Source: Amycolatopsis jiangsuensis (GTDB lineage: Bacteria; Actinomycetota; Actinomycetes; Mycobacteriales; Pseudonocardiaceae). Taken from it: a DNA stretch of 64,000 nt. Of this stretch, positions 17,571 to 26,486 are shown in pieces; position 1 is the first letter of the stretch, and every line of letters begins with the position of its first letter. The notes below the pieces were generated by a model that worked only from the letters and a program-made list of their open reading frames with translations, did no database searches and was not told the origin of the DNA. The stretch covers positions 5,296,501 through 5,360,500 of the forward strand of contig NZ_JACHMG010000001.1 in assembly GCF_014204865.1 (NCBI RefSeq), given 5' to 3'. A program made the position numbers and the translations under genes.

Positions 17571-17770
17571 CGGGACACCGCCACGCCGCCGACCGAGGGC
17601 CGCCCCGCCGCATCGCCGTTAAGCGGGGGAGGCAGCATGGTGCCGCCGTTGACCGGGAGACGCCTCGCCACGATGCCGTTGACCGGTGGACCCTCCACCC
17701 CGCCGCCGTTGGCCGCGGAACGCCCCGCCGCGCTGCCACCGACCAAGGCGCGCGCCGCCGCGGTTCTCAC
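17567..17770 (-). CDS. Small 10-residue-repeat peptide gene coupled to an ABC transporter
   Basis: 67 codons from GTG 17770 to TGA 17567. The start overlaps the ATPase stop (GTGA) and the stop overlaps the permease start (GTGA), a strong sign of translational coupling. The product has a strict 10-residue period with the triplet VGG, ANG, VNG, VNG, LNG, VGG at residues 10, 20, 30, 40, 50 and 60, followed by Pro/Arg-rich filler. There is no signal peptide. No family is recognised. It might be a linker, substrate or regulator of the transporter, or only a repeat that happens to be open; the coupling favours a real gene. Confidence 0.5.
   Translation of the reverse strand: MRTAAARALVGGSAAGRSAANGGGVEGPPVNGIVARRLPVNGGTMLPPPLNGDAAGRPSVGGVAVSR
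17585..17764. repeat. Six 30-bp imperfect tandem repeats
   Basis: Units begin at 17585, 17615, 17645, 17675, 17705 and 17735, each opening with GCCGTTGACCG-like sequence (GCCGCCGACCG, GCCGTTAAGCG, GCCGTTGACCG twice, GCCGTTGGCCG, GCCACCGACCA). The period is a multiple of three and gives the 10-residue protein repeat on the minus strand. Confidence 0.8.
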
Positions 17771-18375
17771 AGTTCCACCACGTAATCGGCCACCGCGTCG
17801 GACAGCGGGGCGTGATGAGTGGCCACCACGACCGCCGCGCCCCGCGCCACGCTGGCCGAAACCAGTTCTTCCAGCCACGTCCGGCCGGCGGCGTCCAGTG
17901 CCCGTTCCGGCTCGTCCAGCAGCAGCACCTCGTGTGGGCGGGCGACGGCGGCGTGCAGGAGGAGCCGGCGGCGCTGCCCCGCGGACAGTTCGGCGGCCGG
18001 AACGTCCGGGGCCGGCACCGGGCCGAGCTCGATCTGCGTGCCGAACGAGCGGCTCAGCAGGTCCAGGTGCTGGCGAGGGGTCAGCTCGTCGAACAGAGCC
18101 GAATCGTCGAGCAGCACCGAAACCCGCCGGCGGAAACGCGCGGAACGCTCGTCCGGCGCGCGACCGCAGACCGAGATCCTGCCCGTGGTCGGTGTCTGGC
18201 TGCCGTAGAGACAGCGCAGCAGCGTCGATTTGCCTGCCCCGTTCGAGCCGCTGACCACGAGGCATTCCCCGCCGCCGACGGCGAGGTCGAGACCGTTGAA
18301 CAGTTCGGTCTCGCCGGCCGTGACACCCACGTCCTGTGTTTCGATGAGCACACCGTCCCCCTCGGCCGTTCCCAT
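17767..18375 (-). CDS. ABC transporter ATP-binding protein
   Basis: 202-residue single ATPase domain: Walker A SGSNGAGKST, Q-loop region VLLDDSALFDELT, signature LSAGQRRRLL, Walker B VLLLDEPERALD, and switch His in VVVATHHAPLSD. It is short but complete and should energise the membrane protein encoded downstream. Both intervening gene junctions are GTGA overlaps. The substrate is unknown. A GTG eight codons downstream could also start it. Confidence 0.88.
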   Translation of the reverse strand: MGTAEGDGVLIETQDVGVTAGETELFNGLDLAVGGGECLVVSGSNGAGKSTLLRCLYGSQTPTTGRISVCGRAPDERSARFRRRVSVLLDDSALFDELTPRQHLDLLSRSFGTQIELGPVPAPDVPAAELSAGQRRRLLLHAAVARPHEVLLLDEPERALDAAGRTWLEELVSASVARGAAVVVATHHAPLSDAVADYVVEL

Positions 18376-18397
18376 CCAGGAATACCACAGGAACCGC

Positions 18398-20353
18398 TCA
18401 GCCCAGATACGCCCGCGCCTGCAGGGTGAACAGTTCCGCGTAACCGCCCTCGGCGGCCATCAGTTCTTCGTGGGTGCCGTATTCCGCGACCTTCCCGTGG
18501 TCCAGCAGCAGGATTCGCTCCGCCTGGCGGACCGTGGAGAACCGGTGCGAGATGTAGAGCGTGGTGCGGCCGGAGGAGAGCGTGCGCAGCCGGCTGAACA
18601 GGTCGTGTTCGGCCTGTGCGTCCAGGGCCGACGTCGGCTCGTCCAGGATCAGGATCGGTGTTTCACGCTGGAAAGCCCGTGCCAGTGCGATTTTCTGCCA
18701 TTCCCCGCCGGAGAGCGACACGCCCTGGTCGAACCAGCGCCCGAGCGGGCTGTCGTAACCTTCGGGCAGCGCGGCGATCCGTTCGTCGGCGCCCGCGCGC
18801 CGGGCGGATTCCTCGATGTGCGGACGGTCGGTGAGCCGGTCCAGATCACCGAGGCCGATGTTCTCCGCCGCGGTGCCCTGGTAGGTCACGTAATCCTGGA
18901 ACATCGCGCTGATCTGGGTGCGCAGTGCCTCCGGGTCGAACTCACGCAGGTCGACCCCGTCGAGCAGGATCCGGCCCGCGGTGGGGTCATACAGCCGGCA
19001 CAGCAGTTTGAACAGCGTCGACTTGCCCGCACCGTTACGGCCGACCACCGCGACCGTTTCGCCCGGCCGGATTTCGAAACTCACCCCGTGCAACGCCGGT
19101 TCGGCGGTACCGGGATAGCTGAAGCTGACCGTTTCGAACCGGATGTGTCCTTCCACCGTGGTGGGAAGGGGGCGCGGTCGCGCGGGCGCGACGATCTCCG
19201 GTTCGGTACCGAGAAAGCGGTAGAGCGTGTCGAGGTACAGATTGTTCTCATACATTCCGGAAAACGCGGTGAACAGTCCGGAAACCGACGTCTGCACCGA
19301 GGTCGCGGCGGCCGTGTACAGCGCGAGATCGCCCAGCGTCAGCCGTCCGCCGACGGCCTCCAGCGCGATGTACAGCGCGATCGCCGACCCGGCCAGCGTG
19401 CTGAGCAACCCCCAGGACGTGGCCGCGACGTTGCGGTGCACGGTCAGCTTCCGCTGCCGTTCGTACGACACCTGGCCCAGCTTCCGGAACCGTTCCACGA
19501 AGTACGGGCCGAGGCCGAAGAGCTTGGTCTCCTTCGCGTACTGGTCCGTGGTGACCAAAGAGGACAGATAGTCCATCCGACGCTTGATCGGCGACATCAG
19601 GAAGGTCAGCCAGAACGCGCGCGAGCCGTAGCGGGACTGCGAGACGAACGCCGGGATCGGCGCCAGCAGCGACACGAGCGCGAGCAGGGGGCTGATCGAC
19701 ACCAGCAACGCGATCATGCTGGCGAAGGTGATCGTGGTCCGGATCAGGCCGAGTGCCGAGGTCATCATCGACAGCGGGCGGCTCGGTGCCTCCTGCGCGG
19801 CCTGGCGGAGCATGTCGTAGGACGTGGAGCCCTCGAAGTAGGCCAGGTGCAGCTTGCTGGCGTGCGCCATCACCTCGTTCCGGATGGTCAGCGTCATCCG
19901 TTCCTGCAGCAGCGACTGCGCGATCGTGGTGATCGCGCTGCTGATCGCGGTCGCCGCCAGCGCCCCGAACTGGAACAGCGTGATCCACACGATGTCGCCT
20001 GTCGTGCCGCGGTGCTGGATCGCGGCGACCACGGAGTCGAGCAGAATCTTCGCGATGTACGCGGTCACCGTCGGCAGCAGTCCGGAAACGACGGTGACCA
20101 ACGCGATCAGAATGGTCAGAACCGGGCTGGCCTGCCAGGTCAGCTTCGCCACCTTCGGCAGCCCGCGCACGGTGCCGGCGACCGACGTGCGCATCCGTGC
20201 GAACCGTGACCGCAGGTCCTTTGGCTCGTCGGGCTGCTTCGGCTCCGGGATGTCGACCGGGCCGGTGAGGCCGCTGTCCGGCACGGTCTGTGGCGGCCGC
20301 CTGCCGCGTCTGCCGAACACCCGTACCGCGGCGTCTCTGCCGCCCGGGATCAC
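18398..20353 (-). CDS. ABC exporter, fused membrane and ATPase domains
   Basis: 651-residue half-transporter that would work as a dimer in the plasma membrane. After a soluble 60-residue leader come about six membrane segments (from VLTILIALVTVVSGLLPTV onward) and a C-terminal ATPase: Walker A VVGRNGAGKST, signature LSGGEWQKIALA, Walker [14 protein letters not shown], and switch His in YISHRF. Its start overlaps the stop of the TetR gene (ATGA), so it is a TetR-controlled efflux pump, likely for a lipid, peptide or drug (inference). Confidence 0.92.
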   Translation of the reverse strand: MIPGGRDAAVRVFGRRGRRPPQTVPDSGLTGPVDIPEPKQPDEPKDLRSRFARMRTSVAGTVRGLPKVAKLTWQASPVLTILIALVTVVSGLLPTVTAYIAKILLDSVVAAIQHRGTTGDIVWITLFQFGALAATAISSAITTIAQSLLQERMTLTIRNEVMAHASKLHLAYFEGSTSYDMLRQAAQEAPSRPLSMMTSALGLIRTTITFASMIALLVSISPLLALVSLLAPIPAFVSQSRYGSRAFWLTFLMSPIKRRMDYLSSLVTTDQYAKETKLFGLGPYFVERFRKLGQVSYERQRKLTVHRNVAATSWGLLSTLAGSAIALYIALEAVGGRLTLGDLALYTAAATSVQTSVSGLFTAFSGMYENNLYLDTLYRFLGTEPEIVAPARPRPLPTTVEGHIRFETVSFSYPGTAEPALHGVSFEIRPGETVAVVGRNGAGKSTLFKLLCRLYDPTAGRILLDGVDLREFDPEALRTQISAMFQDYVTYQGTAAENIGLGDLDRLTDRPHIEESARRAGADERIAALPEGYDSPLGRWFDQGVSLSGGEWQKIALARAFQRETPILILDEPTSALDAQAEHDLFSRLRTLSSGRTTLYISHRFSTVRQAERILLLDHGKVAEYGTHEELMAAEGGYAELFTLQARAYLG

Positions 20354-20949
20354 TCCCGCACCGCGCCGTGCAGGAAGACGTCGATCATCTCGGCCGCACC
20401 CGGCGAACCGGGCATCGGGCGGCTCTGCGCGAACAGCATGGTCAGGAACAGTGCGGCGGCCTTGTCGACGGGCAGCCGGAGCCGTGCGGCGTCCGGCACG
20501 AAAAGCTCACGGACGGCCGAGTGCATCGCGTCGTACGACTCGCGCCGGCTGTCGCCCGTGACCGACTTGCGGTTGCGGGCCTCCTCCGGGCGCGGGCGTC
20601 CTTTCCAGACCGCGGCCATCGCCGCGCCCATCCGCTGAAGATGCGCGGTCAGTGCCTCGACCGCCTCCAGAAGTCGTTTCTCCAGCGCCAGTTCGCCCGG
20701 GATCTCCCCGATCATCTCCAGCGCCTCCGCGGGGTCGAGCGCGGCTTCCACACAGGCGTCGAACAGTTCGTCCTTGTCCCGGAACACGCGGAAGATGGTG
20801 CCCTCGCCGATACCGGCGGCGCGAGCGATCTGTGCGGTGGTGACCTCGCGGCCGTGCTCGACCACCAGCGGCAGCACGGTCCGCACGATCATCCGGCGAC
20901 GATCGTCGGGCGCCATGGCCGGCGCGCGTTTCCTCGTCTCAGGTGGCAT
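20350..20949 (-). CDS. TetR-family regulator of the ABC exporter
   Basis: 199 residues. DNA-binding domain at about residues 20-65: VLPLVVEHGREVTTAQIARAAGIGEGTIFRVFRDKDELF. It is first gene of a two-gene operon with the exporter (4-bp overlap). A perfect palindrome lies just upstream at 20965-20980, so autorepression released by an exporter substrate is the expected logic. Confidence 0.9.
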   Translation of the reverse strand: MPPETRKRAPAMAPDDRRRMIVRTVLPLVVEHGREVTTAQIARAAGIGEGTIFRVFRDKDELFDACVEAALDPAEALEMIGEIPGELALEKRLLEAVEALTAHLQRMGAAMAAVWKGRPRPEEARNRKSVTGDSRRESYDAMHSAVRELFVPDAARLRLPVDKAAALFLTMLFAQSRPMPGSPGAAEMIDVFLHGAVRE

Positions 20950-20964
20950 GCGGGTCAGGTTAGT

Positions 20965-20980
20965 GAGTGAGTGCTCACTC
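20965..20980. promoter_or_regulatory. TetR operator upstream of the exporter operon
   Basis: GAGTGAG-TG-CTCACTC, a 16-bp palindrome with 7-bp perfect arms, sits 16 bp upstream of the TetR start codon. It has the classic shape of operators for TetR proteins that govern adjacent efflux genes. Confidence 0.75.
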
Positions 20981-21015
20981 CGTCAAGCGGGCACTGCTGT
21001 TCTTCGCCCCAGGAC

Positions 21016-21057
21016 ACGCATTGCGGCGGCGGACGGATCCGCCGCCGCAATGCGTGA
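21016..21057 (-). terminator. Hairpin ending the branched-chain dehydrogenase operon
   Basis: 19-bp perfect stem with a 4-base loop: CACGCATTGCGGCGGCGGA pairs with its complement at 21039-21057. It starts 7 bases past the E2 stop codon. There is no U-run, as is common in high-GC actinobacteria. Confidence 0.75.
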
Positions 21058-21063
21058 ATTGCC

Positions 21064-22449
21064 TCAGTACGTGATCGCGACCGCCGGATCGGCGAGCAAC
21101 GCACCGACGTCGGCAAGGAATTCCGAACCCTGCTGTCCGTCGATCACCCGGTGGTCGAAGCTCAGCGAGAGCTGCATCACCTTACGGACCTGCAGCTGTC
21201 CGTCGACCACCCACGGGGTGTCCCGGATCGCGCCGACCGCGAGAATCGCCGATTCACCCGGGTTGATGATCGGCGTTCCGGTGTCGACGCCGAACACCCC
21301 GACATTGCTGATCGTGAAGGTTCCGTTCAGCATGGCCGCGGGCGTGGTTTTTCCCTCGCGCGCGGTGTCGGTCAGTTCGGTCAGCGCGCCGGCCAGCTCC
21401 TTGAGCGACATCGCGTCCGCGTCCCGGATCTTCGGCACCACGAGCCCACGCGGAGTGGCCGCCGCAATACCGAGGTGCACGTATTCCTTGTAGACGATCT
21501 CCTGCGCCGCTTCGTCCCACACAGCGTTGATGTCCGGAGTGCGCTGTACCGCGAGACACACGGCTTTCGCGGCGAACACGAGCGGCGTCAGTTTGGTGCC
21601 GGTGAATTCGCGGGACTTCTTCAGCTTCTCCCGTAGCTCCATCATCGGCGTGACGTCGATGGTGAGGAACTCGGTGACGTGCGGTGCGGTGTAGGCGCTC
21701 TGCACCATCGCCGCCGCGGTGGCCTTGCGGACGCCCTTGATCGGCACCCGCCGCTCCCGGGTGGCCGGATCGTACCCGGCGGGCCCAGCGTCCACAGTGT
21801 CCGAAGTGGACGCAGCCGGGGCCGAACCGTTCGCCGCGCGTTCGACGTCGGCGCGGGTGATCACACCGCCGTCCGCGGTTCCGGTGAGCACGTACAGGTC
21901 GACGCCGAGGTCCTTGGCGAGCTTGCGGACCGGTGGCTTGGCCAGCGGCACGTACCCACCGCGTGGCTGTACCGGAGCCACGGTGACCGCGGCCGGGGCA
22001 GCGACGGCGGCCGGAGCCGGAGCGGGTGCGGTCGGAACCGGAGCGGACGCCGGAGCCGGAGCCGCGGAACCCTTCCGGACGCGCCGTTTGGCCGACACCG
22101 TCTTGGACCCGTAGCCGACCAGCGGCTTCATCTCCTCCTCAGCCGCTTCGGCGGCAGGAGCGGCGGGAGCCGCGGGAGCGGCAGCCGGGGCAGCCGTCCC
22201 ACCGGGATCGACGTCCATGGTCAGGATCGGGGTGCCGACCTCGACCGTCTGCCCCGGTTCCACGTGCAGTTCGGTGACCACGCCTGCCCACGGGATGGGC
22301 AGTTCGACGGCGGCCTTCGCGGTCTCGATCTCCACCACGATCTGGTTGACCGTGACGGTGTCGCCCGGCCGCACGCGCCAGTCGATGATGTCGGCCTCGG
22401 TCAGCCCCTCCGCCGTGTCCGACAAGGGGAATTGTTTGTACTCGGGCAT
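21064..22449 (-). CDS. bkdC: Dihydrolipoamide acyltransferase (E2) of a 2-oxoacid dehydrogenase
   Basis: 461 residues from ATG 22449. One N-terminal lipoyl domain with the lipoylated Lys in EIETAKAAVEL, an Ala/Pro-rich linker, a peripheral subunit-binding domain (PPVRKLAKDLGVDLYVLTGT), then the catalytic acyltransferase domain with active-site His/Asp in SFDHRVIDGQQG. It transfers the branched-chain acyl group from E1 to CoA. It is third gene of the E1alpha-E1beta-E2 operon. The long open frame upstream of ATG 22449 is only the antisense-free overlap with E1beta and was excluded. Confidence 0.95.
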   Translation of the reverse strand: MPEYKQFPLSDTAEGLTEADIIDWRVRPGDTVTVNQIVVEIETAKAAVELPIPWAGVVTELHVEPGQTVEVGTPILTMDVDPGGTAAPAAAPAAPAAPAAEAAEEEMKPLVGYGSKTVSAKRRVRKGSAAPAPASAPVPTAPAPAPAAVAAPAAVTVAPVQPRGGYVPLAKPPVRKLAKDLGVDLYVLTGTADGGVITRADVERAANGSAPAASTSDTVDAGPAGYDPATRERRVPIKGVRKATAAAMVQSAYTAPHVTEFLTIDVTPMMELREKLKKSREFTGTKLTPLVFAAKAVCLAVQRTPDINAVWDEAAQEIVYKEYVHLGIAAATPRGLVVPKIRDADAMSLKELAGALTELTDTAREGKTTPAAMLNGTFTISNVGVFGVDTGTPIINPGESAILAVGAIRDTPWVVDGQLQVRKVMQLSLSFDHRVIDGQQGSEFLADVGALLADPAVAITY

Positions 22450-22463
22450 GTCGTGAGAACCCC

Positions 22464-23453
22464 TTACCAGGACAGTGAACGGTCGACAGCGTGCAGTACC
22501 CGGTCGAGGTCGGGGAGGTAGTGCTCCTCGAGCTTCGCCGGCGGGTACGGCGTGTCGAAACCGGCCACGCGCAGGACGGGGGATTCCAGGGAGTAAAAGC
22601 ACTCCTGCTGCACCCGGGCGGCGATCTCCGAGGTCAGCGACGATTCCAGGGGCGCCTCGCTGACCGCGATCAGCCGGCCGGTCTTGCGCACCGACTCGAA
22701 CACCGGGCCGAGGTCGAGCGGCGAGAGCGTGCGCAGGTCGATGACCTCCAGCGACTTGCCCTCCTCCTCGGCCGCCGTGGCCGCGTCGAGCGCCACCTTC
22801 ACCGACGGTCCGTAGGAGACCACGGTCGCGGTCGTGCCCTCGCGAACCACGCGCGAGCCGAACACCCGCCCCGGCGACGTCTCGGTGTCGATCTCCATCT
22901 TCAGCGCGCCCGAGTGGTACAGCTTCTTGGGCTCGAAGAACAGGATCGGATCGTCGGAGCGGATCGCCTCCTGGATGCCCCAGTACGCGTCCGCCGCGTT
23001 CGAGATCGACACGACCTTGAGCCCGGCGATGTGCGAGAACAGCGATTCCGGCGACTCCGAATGGTGTTCCACCGCGCCGATGCCACCGCCGAAGGGCACC
23101 CGGATCACCACCGGCATCTTGACCCGGCCCTGGGTGCGGTAGTGCAGTTTCGCCAGCTGCGAGGAGATCTGGTCGAACCCGGGGAAGATGAAGCCCTCGA
23201 ACTGGATCTCGCAGACCGGCCGGAATCCGCGGACGGCGAGGCCGACCGCGGTGCCGATGATGCCCGATTCGGCCAGCGGGGTGTCCAGTACCCGCTGTTC
23301 GCCGAAGTCCTTCTGCAGTCCGTCGGTGATCCGGAAGACGCCACCGAGCTTGCCGATGTCCTCCCCCATCATCAGGACCTTCGGGTCCTCCTCCATCGCC
23401 CGCCGGAGACCGAGGTTGAGCGCCTTGCCGATGGTGAGTTTCTGCAGATCCAT
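22464..23453 (-). CDS. bkdB: 2-oxoacid dehydrogenase E1 component, beta subunit
   Basis: 329 residues, typical for E1beta. Conserved segments: MGEDIGKLGGVFRITDGL, TPLAESGIIGTAVGLAVRG, and PLDLGPVFESVRKTGRLIAVSE near the end. It pairs with E1alpha to decarboxylate branched-chain 2-oxoacids using thiamine diphosphate. Its ATG shares one base with the E1alpha stop (TGATG), giving coupled equimolar synthesis. It is probably part of the supply of branched starter units for iso/anteiso fatty acids. Confidence 0.95.
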   Translation of the reverse strand: MDLQKLTIGKALNLGLRRAMEEDPKVLMMGEDIGKLGGVFRITDGLQKDFGEQRVLDTPLAESGIIGTAVGLAVRGFRPVCEIQFEGFIFPGFDQISSQLAKLHYRTQGRVKMPVVIRVPFGGGIGAVEHHSESPESLFSHIAGLKVVSISNAADAYWGIQEAIRSDDPILFFEPKKLYHSGALKMEIDTETSPGRVFGSRVVREGTTATVVSYGPSVKVALDAATAAEEEGKSLEVIDLRTLSPLDLGPVFESVRKTGRLIAVSEAPLESSLTSEIAARVQQECFYSLESPVLRVAGFDTPYPPAKLEEHYLPDLDRVLHAVDRSLSW

Positions 23454-24658
23454 CAGTGCTCACCTGCCGTGGCGAAGCCGTCCAAGTAGGACAGGTACTC
23501 CTCGCGCTGGGCGTCCAGCACCGGCGAGGGTTCGGCGTACACGTTGGCGAAGATCCGGTCGGGCGGCGGCTCGGGCATGTTGAACGTGTGCTCGCGCAGC
23601 TGCGCGGCGAACTCGTCTGCTTCGGCCTGCACGCCGTCGAAGAAGTCGTGGTCGGCCCCGCCACCACGGGCGAGGTAGGCCCGCACTCGCTCGATCGGGT
23701 CCTTCAGCTTCCACTCCTCCAGCTCGTCGGAGAGCCGGTAGCGGGTGGGGTCGTCGGTGGTGGTGTGCGCGTCCATCCGGTAGGTGAACGCCTCGATCAG
23801 CACCGGACCGTTGCCGTGCCGGCACTGCTCGAGTGCCCAGCGGGTCACGGCGAGGCAGGCGAGCACGTCGTTGCCGTCCACCCGGATGCCGGGGAAACCG
23901 TAACCGCGGGCGCGCTGGTAGAGCGGCAGCCGCGACTGGCGTTCGGTCGGTTCGGAGATGGCCCACTGGTTGTTCTGGCAGAAGAACACCAGCGGCGCGT
24001 CGTACACCGCGCCCCACACGAAACCCTCGTGCACGTCACCCTGCGAGGTCGCCCCGTCACCGAAGTAACAGATGGTCGCTTCCCCGTCGTCGTCTCCGAC
24101 CTTGCCCTCGAACTTCTGCCCCATCGCGTACCCGGCGGCGTTGAGCACCTGGTTGCCGATGACGATCGTGTACGGGTGGAAACGGTGTGCCTGGTAGTCC
24201 CAGCCGCTGTGGTCGGTGCAGCGGAAGATGCCGAGCAGATCGCGCAGGTCCACGCCGCGGGCGTAGGCGACGCCATGCTCGCGGTAGCTCGGGAAGGCCA
24301 TGTCGCGCGGTCCGAGCGCCCGGCCGGAACCGATCTGCGCGGCCTCCTGTCCCAGCAGCGGAACCCAGATGCCGAGCTGGCCCTGGCGCTGCATGGCGTT
24401 GGCTTCCCGGTCCGCGCGGCGCACCAGCACCATGTCGCGGTAGAGGTTCCGGAGCACTTCGTCGTCCACGTCGGCGACGTAGGAGTCGAACTGCTCCGAC
24501 GGAATCCGCTGGCCTTCGGGGGTGAGCAGCTGAGTCAGCTCAGCGCCACCTTCACTCGTCGCGCGCAACCCGGCGATCACCTGCTCGGGAGAGGGCTGGG
24601 CCGCGATCGCGGCCGGGCCTTCGCCAGGTTCCGGGTGCGTCCACTGTTCGGACGGCAT
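23453..24658 (-). CDS. bkdA: 2-oxoacid dehydrogenase E1 component, alpha subunit
   Basis: 401 residues from ATG 24658. The thiamine-diphosphate motif is GDGATSQGDVHEGFVWGAV...CQNNQWAIS. The phosphorylation-loop-like segment YRMDAHTTTDDPTRYR and the N-terminal LYRDMVLVRRADREANA are characteristic of E1alpha. It is first gene of the operon. An open frame continues upstream to 25240 without coding character and was rejected. Confidence 0.95.
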   Translation of the reverse strand: MPSEQWTHPEPGEGPAAIAAQPSPEQVIAGLRATSEGGAELTQLLTPEGQRIPSEQFDSYVADVDDEVLRNLYRDMVLVRRADREANAMQRQGQLGIWVPLLGQEAAQIGSGRALGPRDMAFPSYREHGVAYARGVDLRDLLGIFRCTDHSGWDYQAHRFHPYTIVIGNQVLNAAGYAMGQKFEGKVGDDDGEATICYFGDGATSQGDVHEGFVWGAVYDAPLVFFCQNNQWAISEPTERQSRLPLYQRARGYGFPGIRVDGNDVLACLAVTRWALEQCRHGNGPVLIEAFTYRMDAHTTTDDPTRYRLSDELEEWKLKDPIERVRAYLARGGGADHDFFDGVQAEADEFAAQLREHTFNMPEPPPDRIFANVYAEPSPVLDAQREEYLSYLDGFATAGEH

Positions 24659-25005
24659 GCGTTGTTCTCCTCGGTGTCGGCACCGCTGACGGCCGCTTGT
24701 GGCGGCCACAGCGACTTCGCCGGCGAGGACCGGTGCCCCGGGTCGGGGCAGGTCCGCCGTCGGCGTTGACGGTTCGTGGCCACATCCTGGCACGCCGAAC
24801 CCGGGCATGGTGAGCCGCGGATACTGATTTGTTGCTGAGAAAAAGCGTCTGATCAGCGAAAACGTTCGGAAGCCCGAGTATGGGACCGACAACGGTCGGG
24901 CGGCCATCCCCGTCCCCACCAGCCCCGGTGAACGCCGGGACCGGCCGGTAGCGGCGGGCTCCCTCACGAGTCGGTCGCCTCGGTGATCTCCGTCACCGTG
25001 GCAGG
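24659..25005. promoter_or_regulatory. Divergent intergenic region between bkdA and the M20 peptidase
   Basis: 347 bp with no supported gene. An AT-richer patch at about 24820-24870 (TGATTTGTTGCTGAGAAAAA) stands out from the GC-rich surroundings and is the best place for the bkd promoter. No clear operator palindrome was identified. Confidence 0.45.
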
Positions 25006-26436
25006 ATGGCTGGGGTGGAACAGAAATCCGTACGTGAATCCGTGGTCTCGACGTGGATCGACGACGCCACGCCGAGCCTTTCCGGGCTGATCGCGATCCC
25101 CGCGCTGTCTCCGGCGTTCGACGCGGACTGGGCGGCAAGCGGCCACCTCGCCGCCGCCGTCGAGCACGTGAAGACCTACCTCGAGGGCCGGAACCTGCCC
25201 GGCGCGAAGATCGAGATCGTCCGGCTCGAAGGCCGTTCACCGCTGTTGTTCGTCGACGTACCGGCCACCCCGGGCGCCCACGACAAGGGCACCGTGCTGA
25301 TGTACGGCCACCTCGACAAGCAGCCCCCGGTCGGCGGCTGGTCCGAGGGGCTGGACCCGTGGACGCCGGTGATCCGCGAAGGCCGCCTCTACGGCCGCGG
25401 TTCGGTCGACGACGGCTACTCCGGGTACGCGGCGTCGGCCGCGGTGGAGGCGGTGCACGCGGCCGGCGGCGAGCACGCGCGGATCGCGCTGCTGCTGGAA
25501 ACCGGCGAGGAATCCGGCAGCCCGGACCTGCCCGCCTACCTCGAGCACCTCGGTGACCGGCTCGGCGAGGTCAGCCTGGTCGTCTGCCTCGACGCGGGCG
25601 GGATGGACTACGAGCGGCTGTGGCTCACCACGAGCCTGCGCGGCATGGTCCACCTGACGGTCACCGTGCAGTTGCTCGCCACCGCACAGCATTCCGGGCT
25701 GGCCAGCGGCGTCGTCGCCAGCACCTTCCGCGTGCTGCGGCAGCTGCTGGACCGGATCGAGGACTCGGAGACCGGTGAGATCAAGCTGGCCGAGCTGAAC
25801 GTCGAGGTCCCGGCCAGCCGGCTGGCCGAGGTCGAGGCCGTCGCCGAGGTCGCCCCCGAAGCGTTGCGCACGGCGTTCCCCCTGGTCAGCGGCGGCAAGA
25901 CGGTGTCGGAGGACGCGCTCGAGCTGCTGCTGAACAACTACTGGCGGCCCACGCTGTCGATCATCGGCGGCGAGGGCCTGCCGCTGCCCGCCGACGCCGG
26001 CAACGTGCTGCGCCAGAGCACCACGCTCACCCTGAGCTTCCGCCTGCCGCCGACCGCGCCCGCAGACCAGGCGCTGGCGGCGATCAAGCGGGCGCTCACC
26101 ACGGACGTCCCGTACGGCGCGTCGGTGACCATCGCCGAAGGCGCGCAGGCGGAAAACGGCTGGAACGCGCCGGAAGAGGCGCCCTGGCTCACTGCCGCGC
26201 TGCGCCGCGTGAACGACGAGGTGTTCGGCCGCCCGCACCGCGCCGCCGGGATGGGTGGGTCGATCCCGTTCATGGGGCTGCTCGGCGAGAAGTACCCGGA
26301 CGCCCAGTTCCTGGTGACCGGCGCGTGCGGCGCGGACTCGAACATCCACGTGCCCGACGAGTGGCTGAACCTGGACTACGCGCAGCAGGTGACCGAGGCC
26401 GTCGCGCACCTGCTCGACGCGCACGCCCGCCGCTGA
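25006..26436 (+). CDS. M20-family metallopeptidase (dipeptidase-like)
   Basis: 476-residue cytosolic zinc hydrolase. Metal and catalytic motifs: VLMYGHLDKQP (His and Asp), GRGSVDDGYSG (bridging Asp), LLLETGEESGSPD (general-base Glu pair) and the late MGGSIPFMG segment of the catalytic domain. A dimerisation lid of about 150 residues sits between. It likely cleaves dipeptides or N-acyl amino acids. ATG 25006 or GTG 25015 could be the start. A strong terminator follows 5 bp after the stop. Confidence 0.9.
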   Translation: MAGVEQKSVRESVVSTWIDDATPSLSGLIAIPALSPAFDADWAASGHLAAAVEHVKTYLEGRNLPGAKIEIVRLEGRSPLLFVDVPATPGAHDKGTVLMYGHLDKQPPVGGWSEGLDPWTPVIREGRLYGRGSVDDGYSGYAASAAVEAVHAAGGEHARIALLLETGEESGSPDLPAYLEHLGDRLGEVSLVVCLDAGGMDYERLWLTTSLRGMVHLTVTVQLLATAQHSGLASGVVASTFRVLRQLLDRIEDSETGEIKLAELNVEVPASRLAEVEAVAEVAPEALRTAFPLVSGGKTVSEDALELLLNNYWRPTLSIIGGEGLPLPADAGNVLRQSTTLTLSFRLPPTAPADQALAAIKRALTTDVPYGASVTIAEGAQAENGWNAPEEAPWLTAALRRVNDEVFGRPHRAAGMGGSIPFMGLLGEKYPDAQFLVTGACGADSNIHVPDEWLNLDYAQQVTEAVAHLLDAHARR

Positions 26437-26440
26437 CTCC

Positions 26441-26486
26441 CTCGTGAGTGCTGACGCGGGTTCGCACCCGCGTCAGCACTCACGAG
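26441..26486 (+). terminator. Perfect 20-bp stem terminator after the M20 peptidase
   Basis: CTCGTGAGTGCTGACGCGGG pairs exactly with 26467-26486 around the 6-base loop TTCGCA. No U-tract is present. Its length and perfection are unusual. Confidence 0.8.

Noticed and set aside
22450..23667. Upstream extension of the E2 reading frame
   Set aside because: It overlaps E1beta entirely in another frame; the E2 protein starts at ATG 22449 with its lipoyl domain.
24659..25240. Upstream extension of the E1alpha reading frame
   Set aside because: Arg/Ser-rich translation without homology; it overlaps the start of the M20 peptidase and lies upstream of a good ATG.
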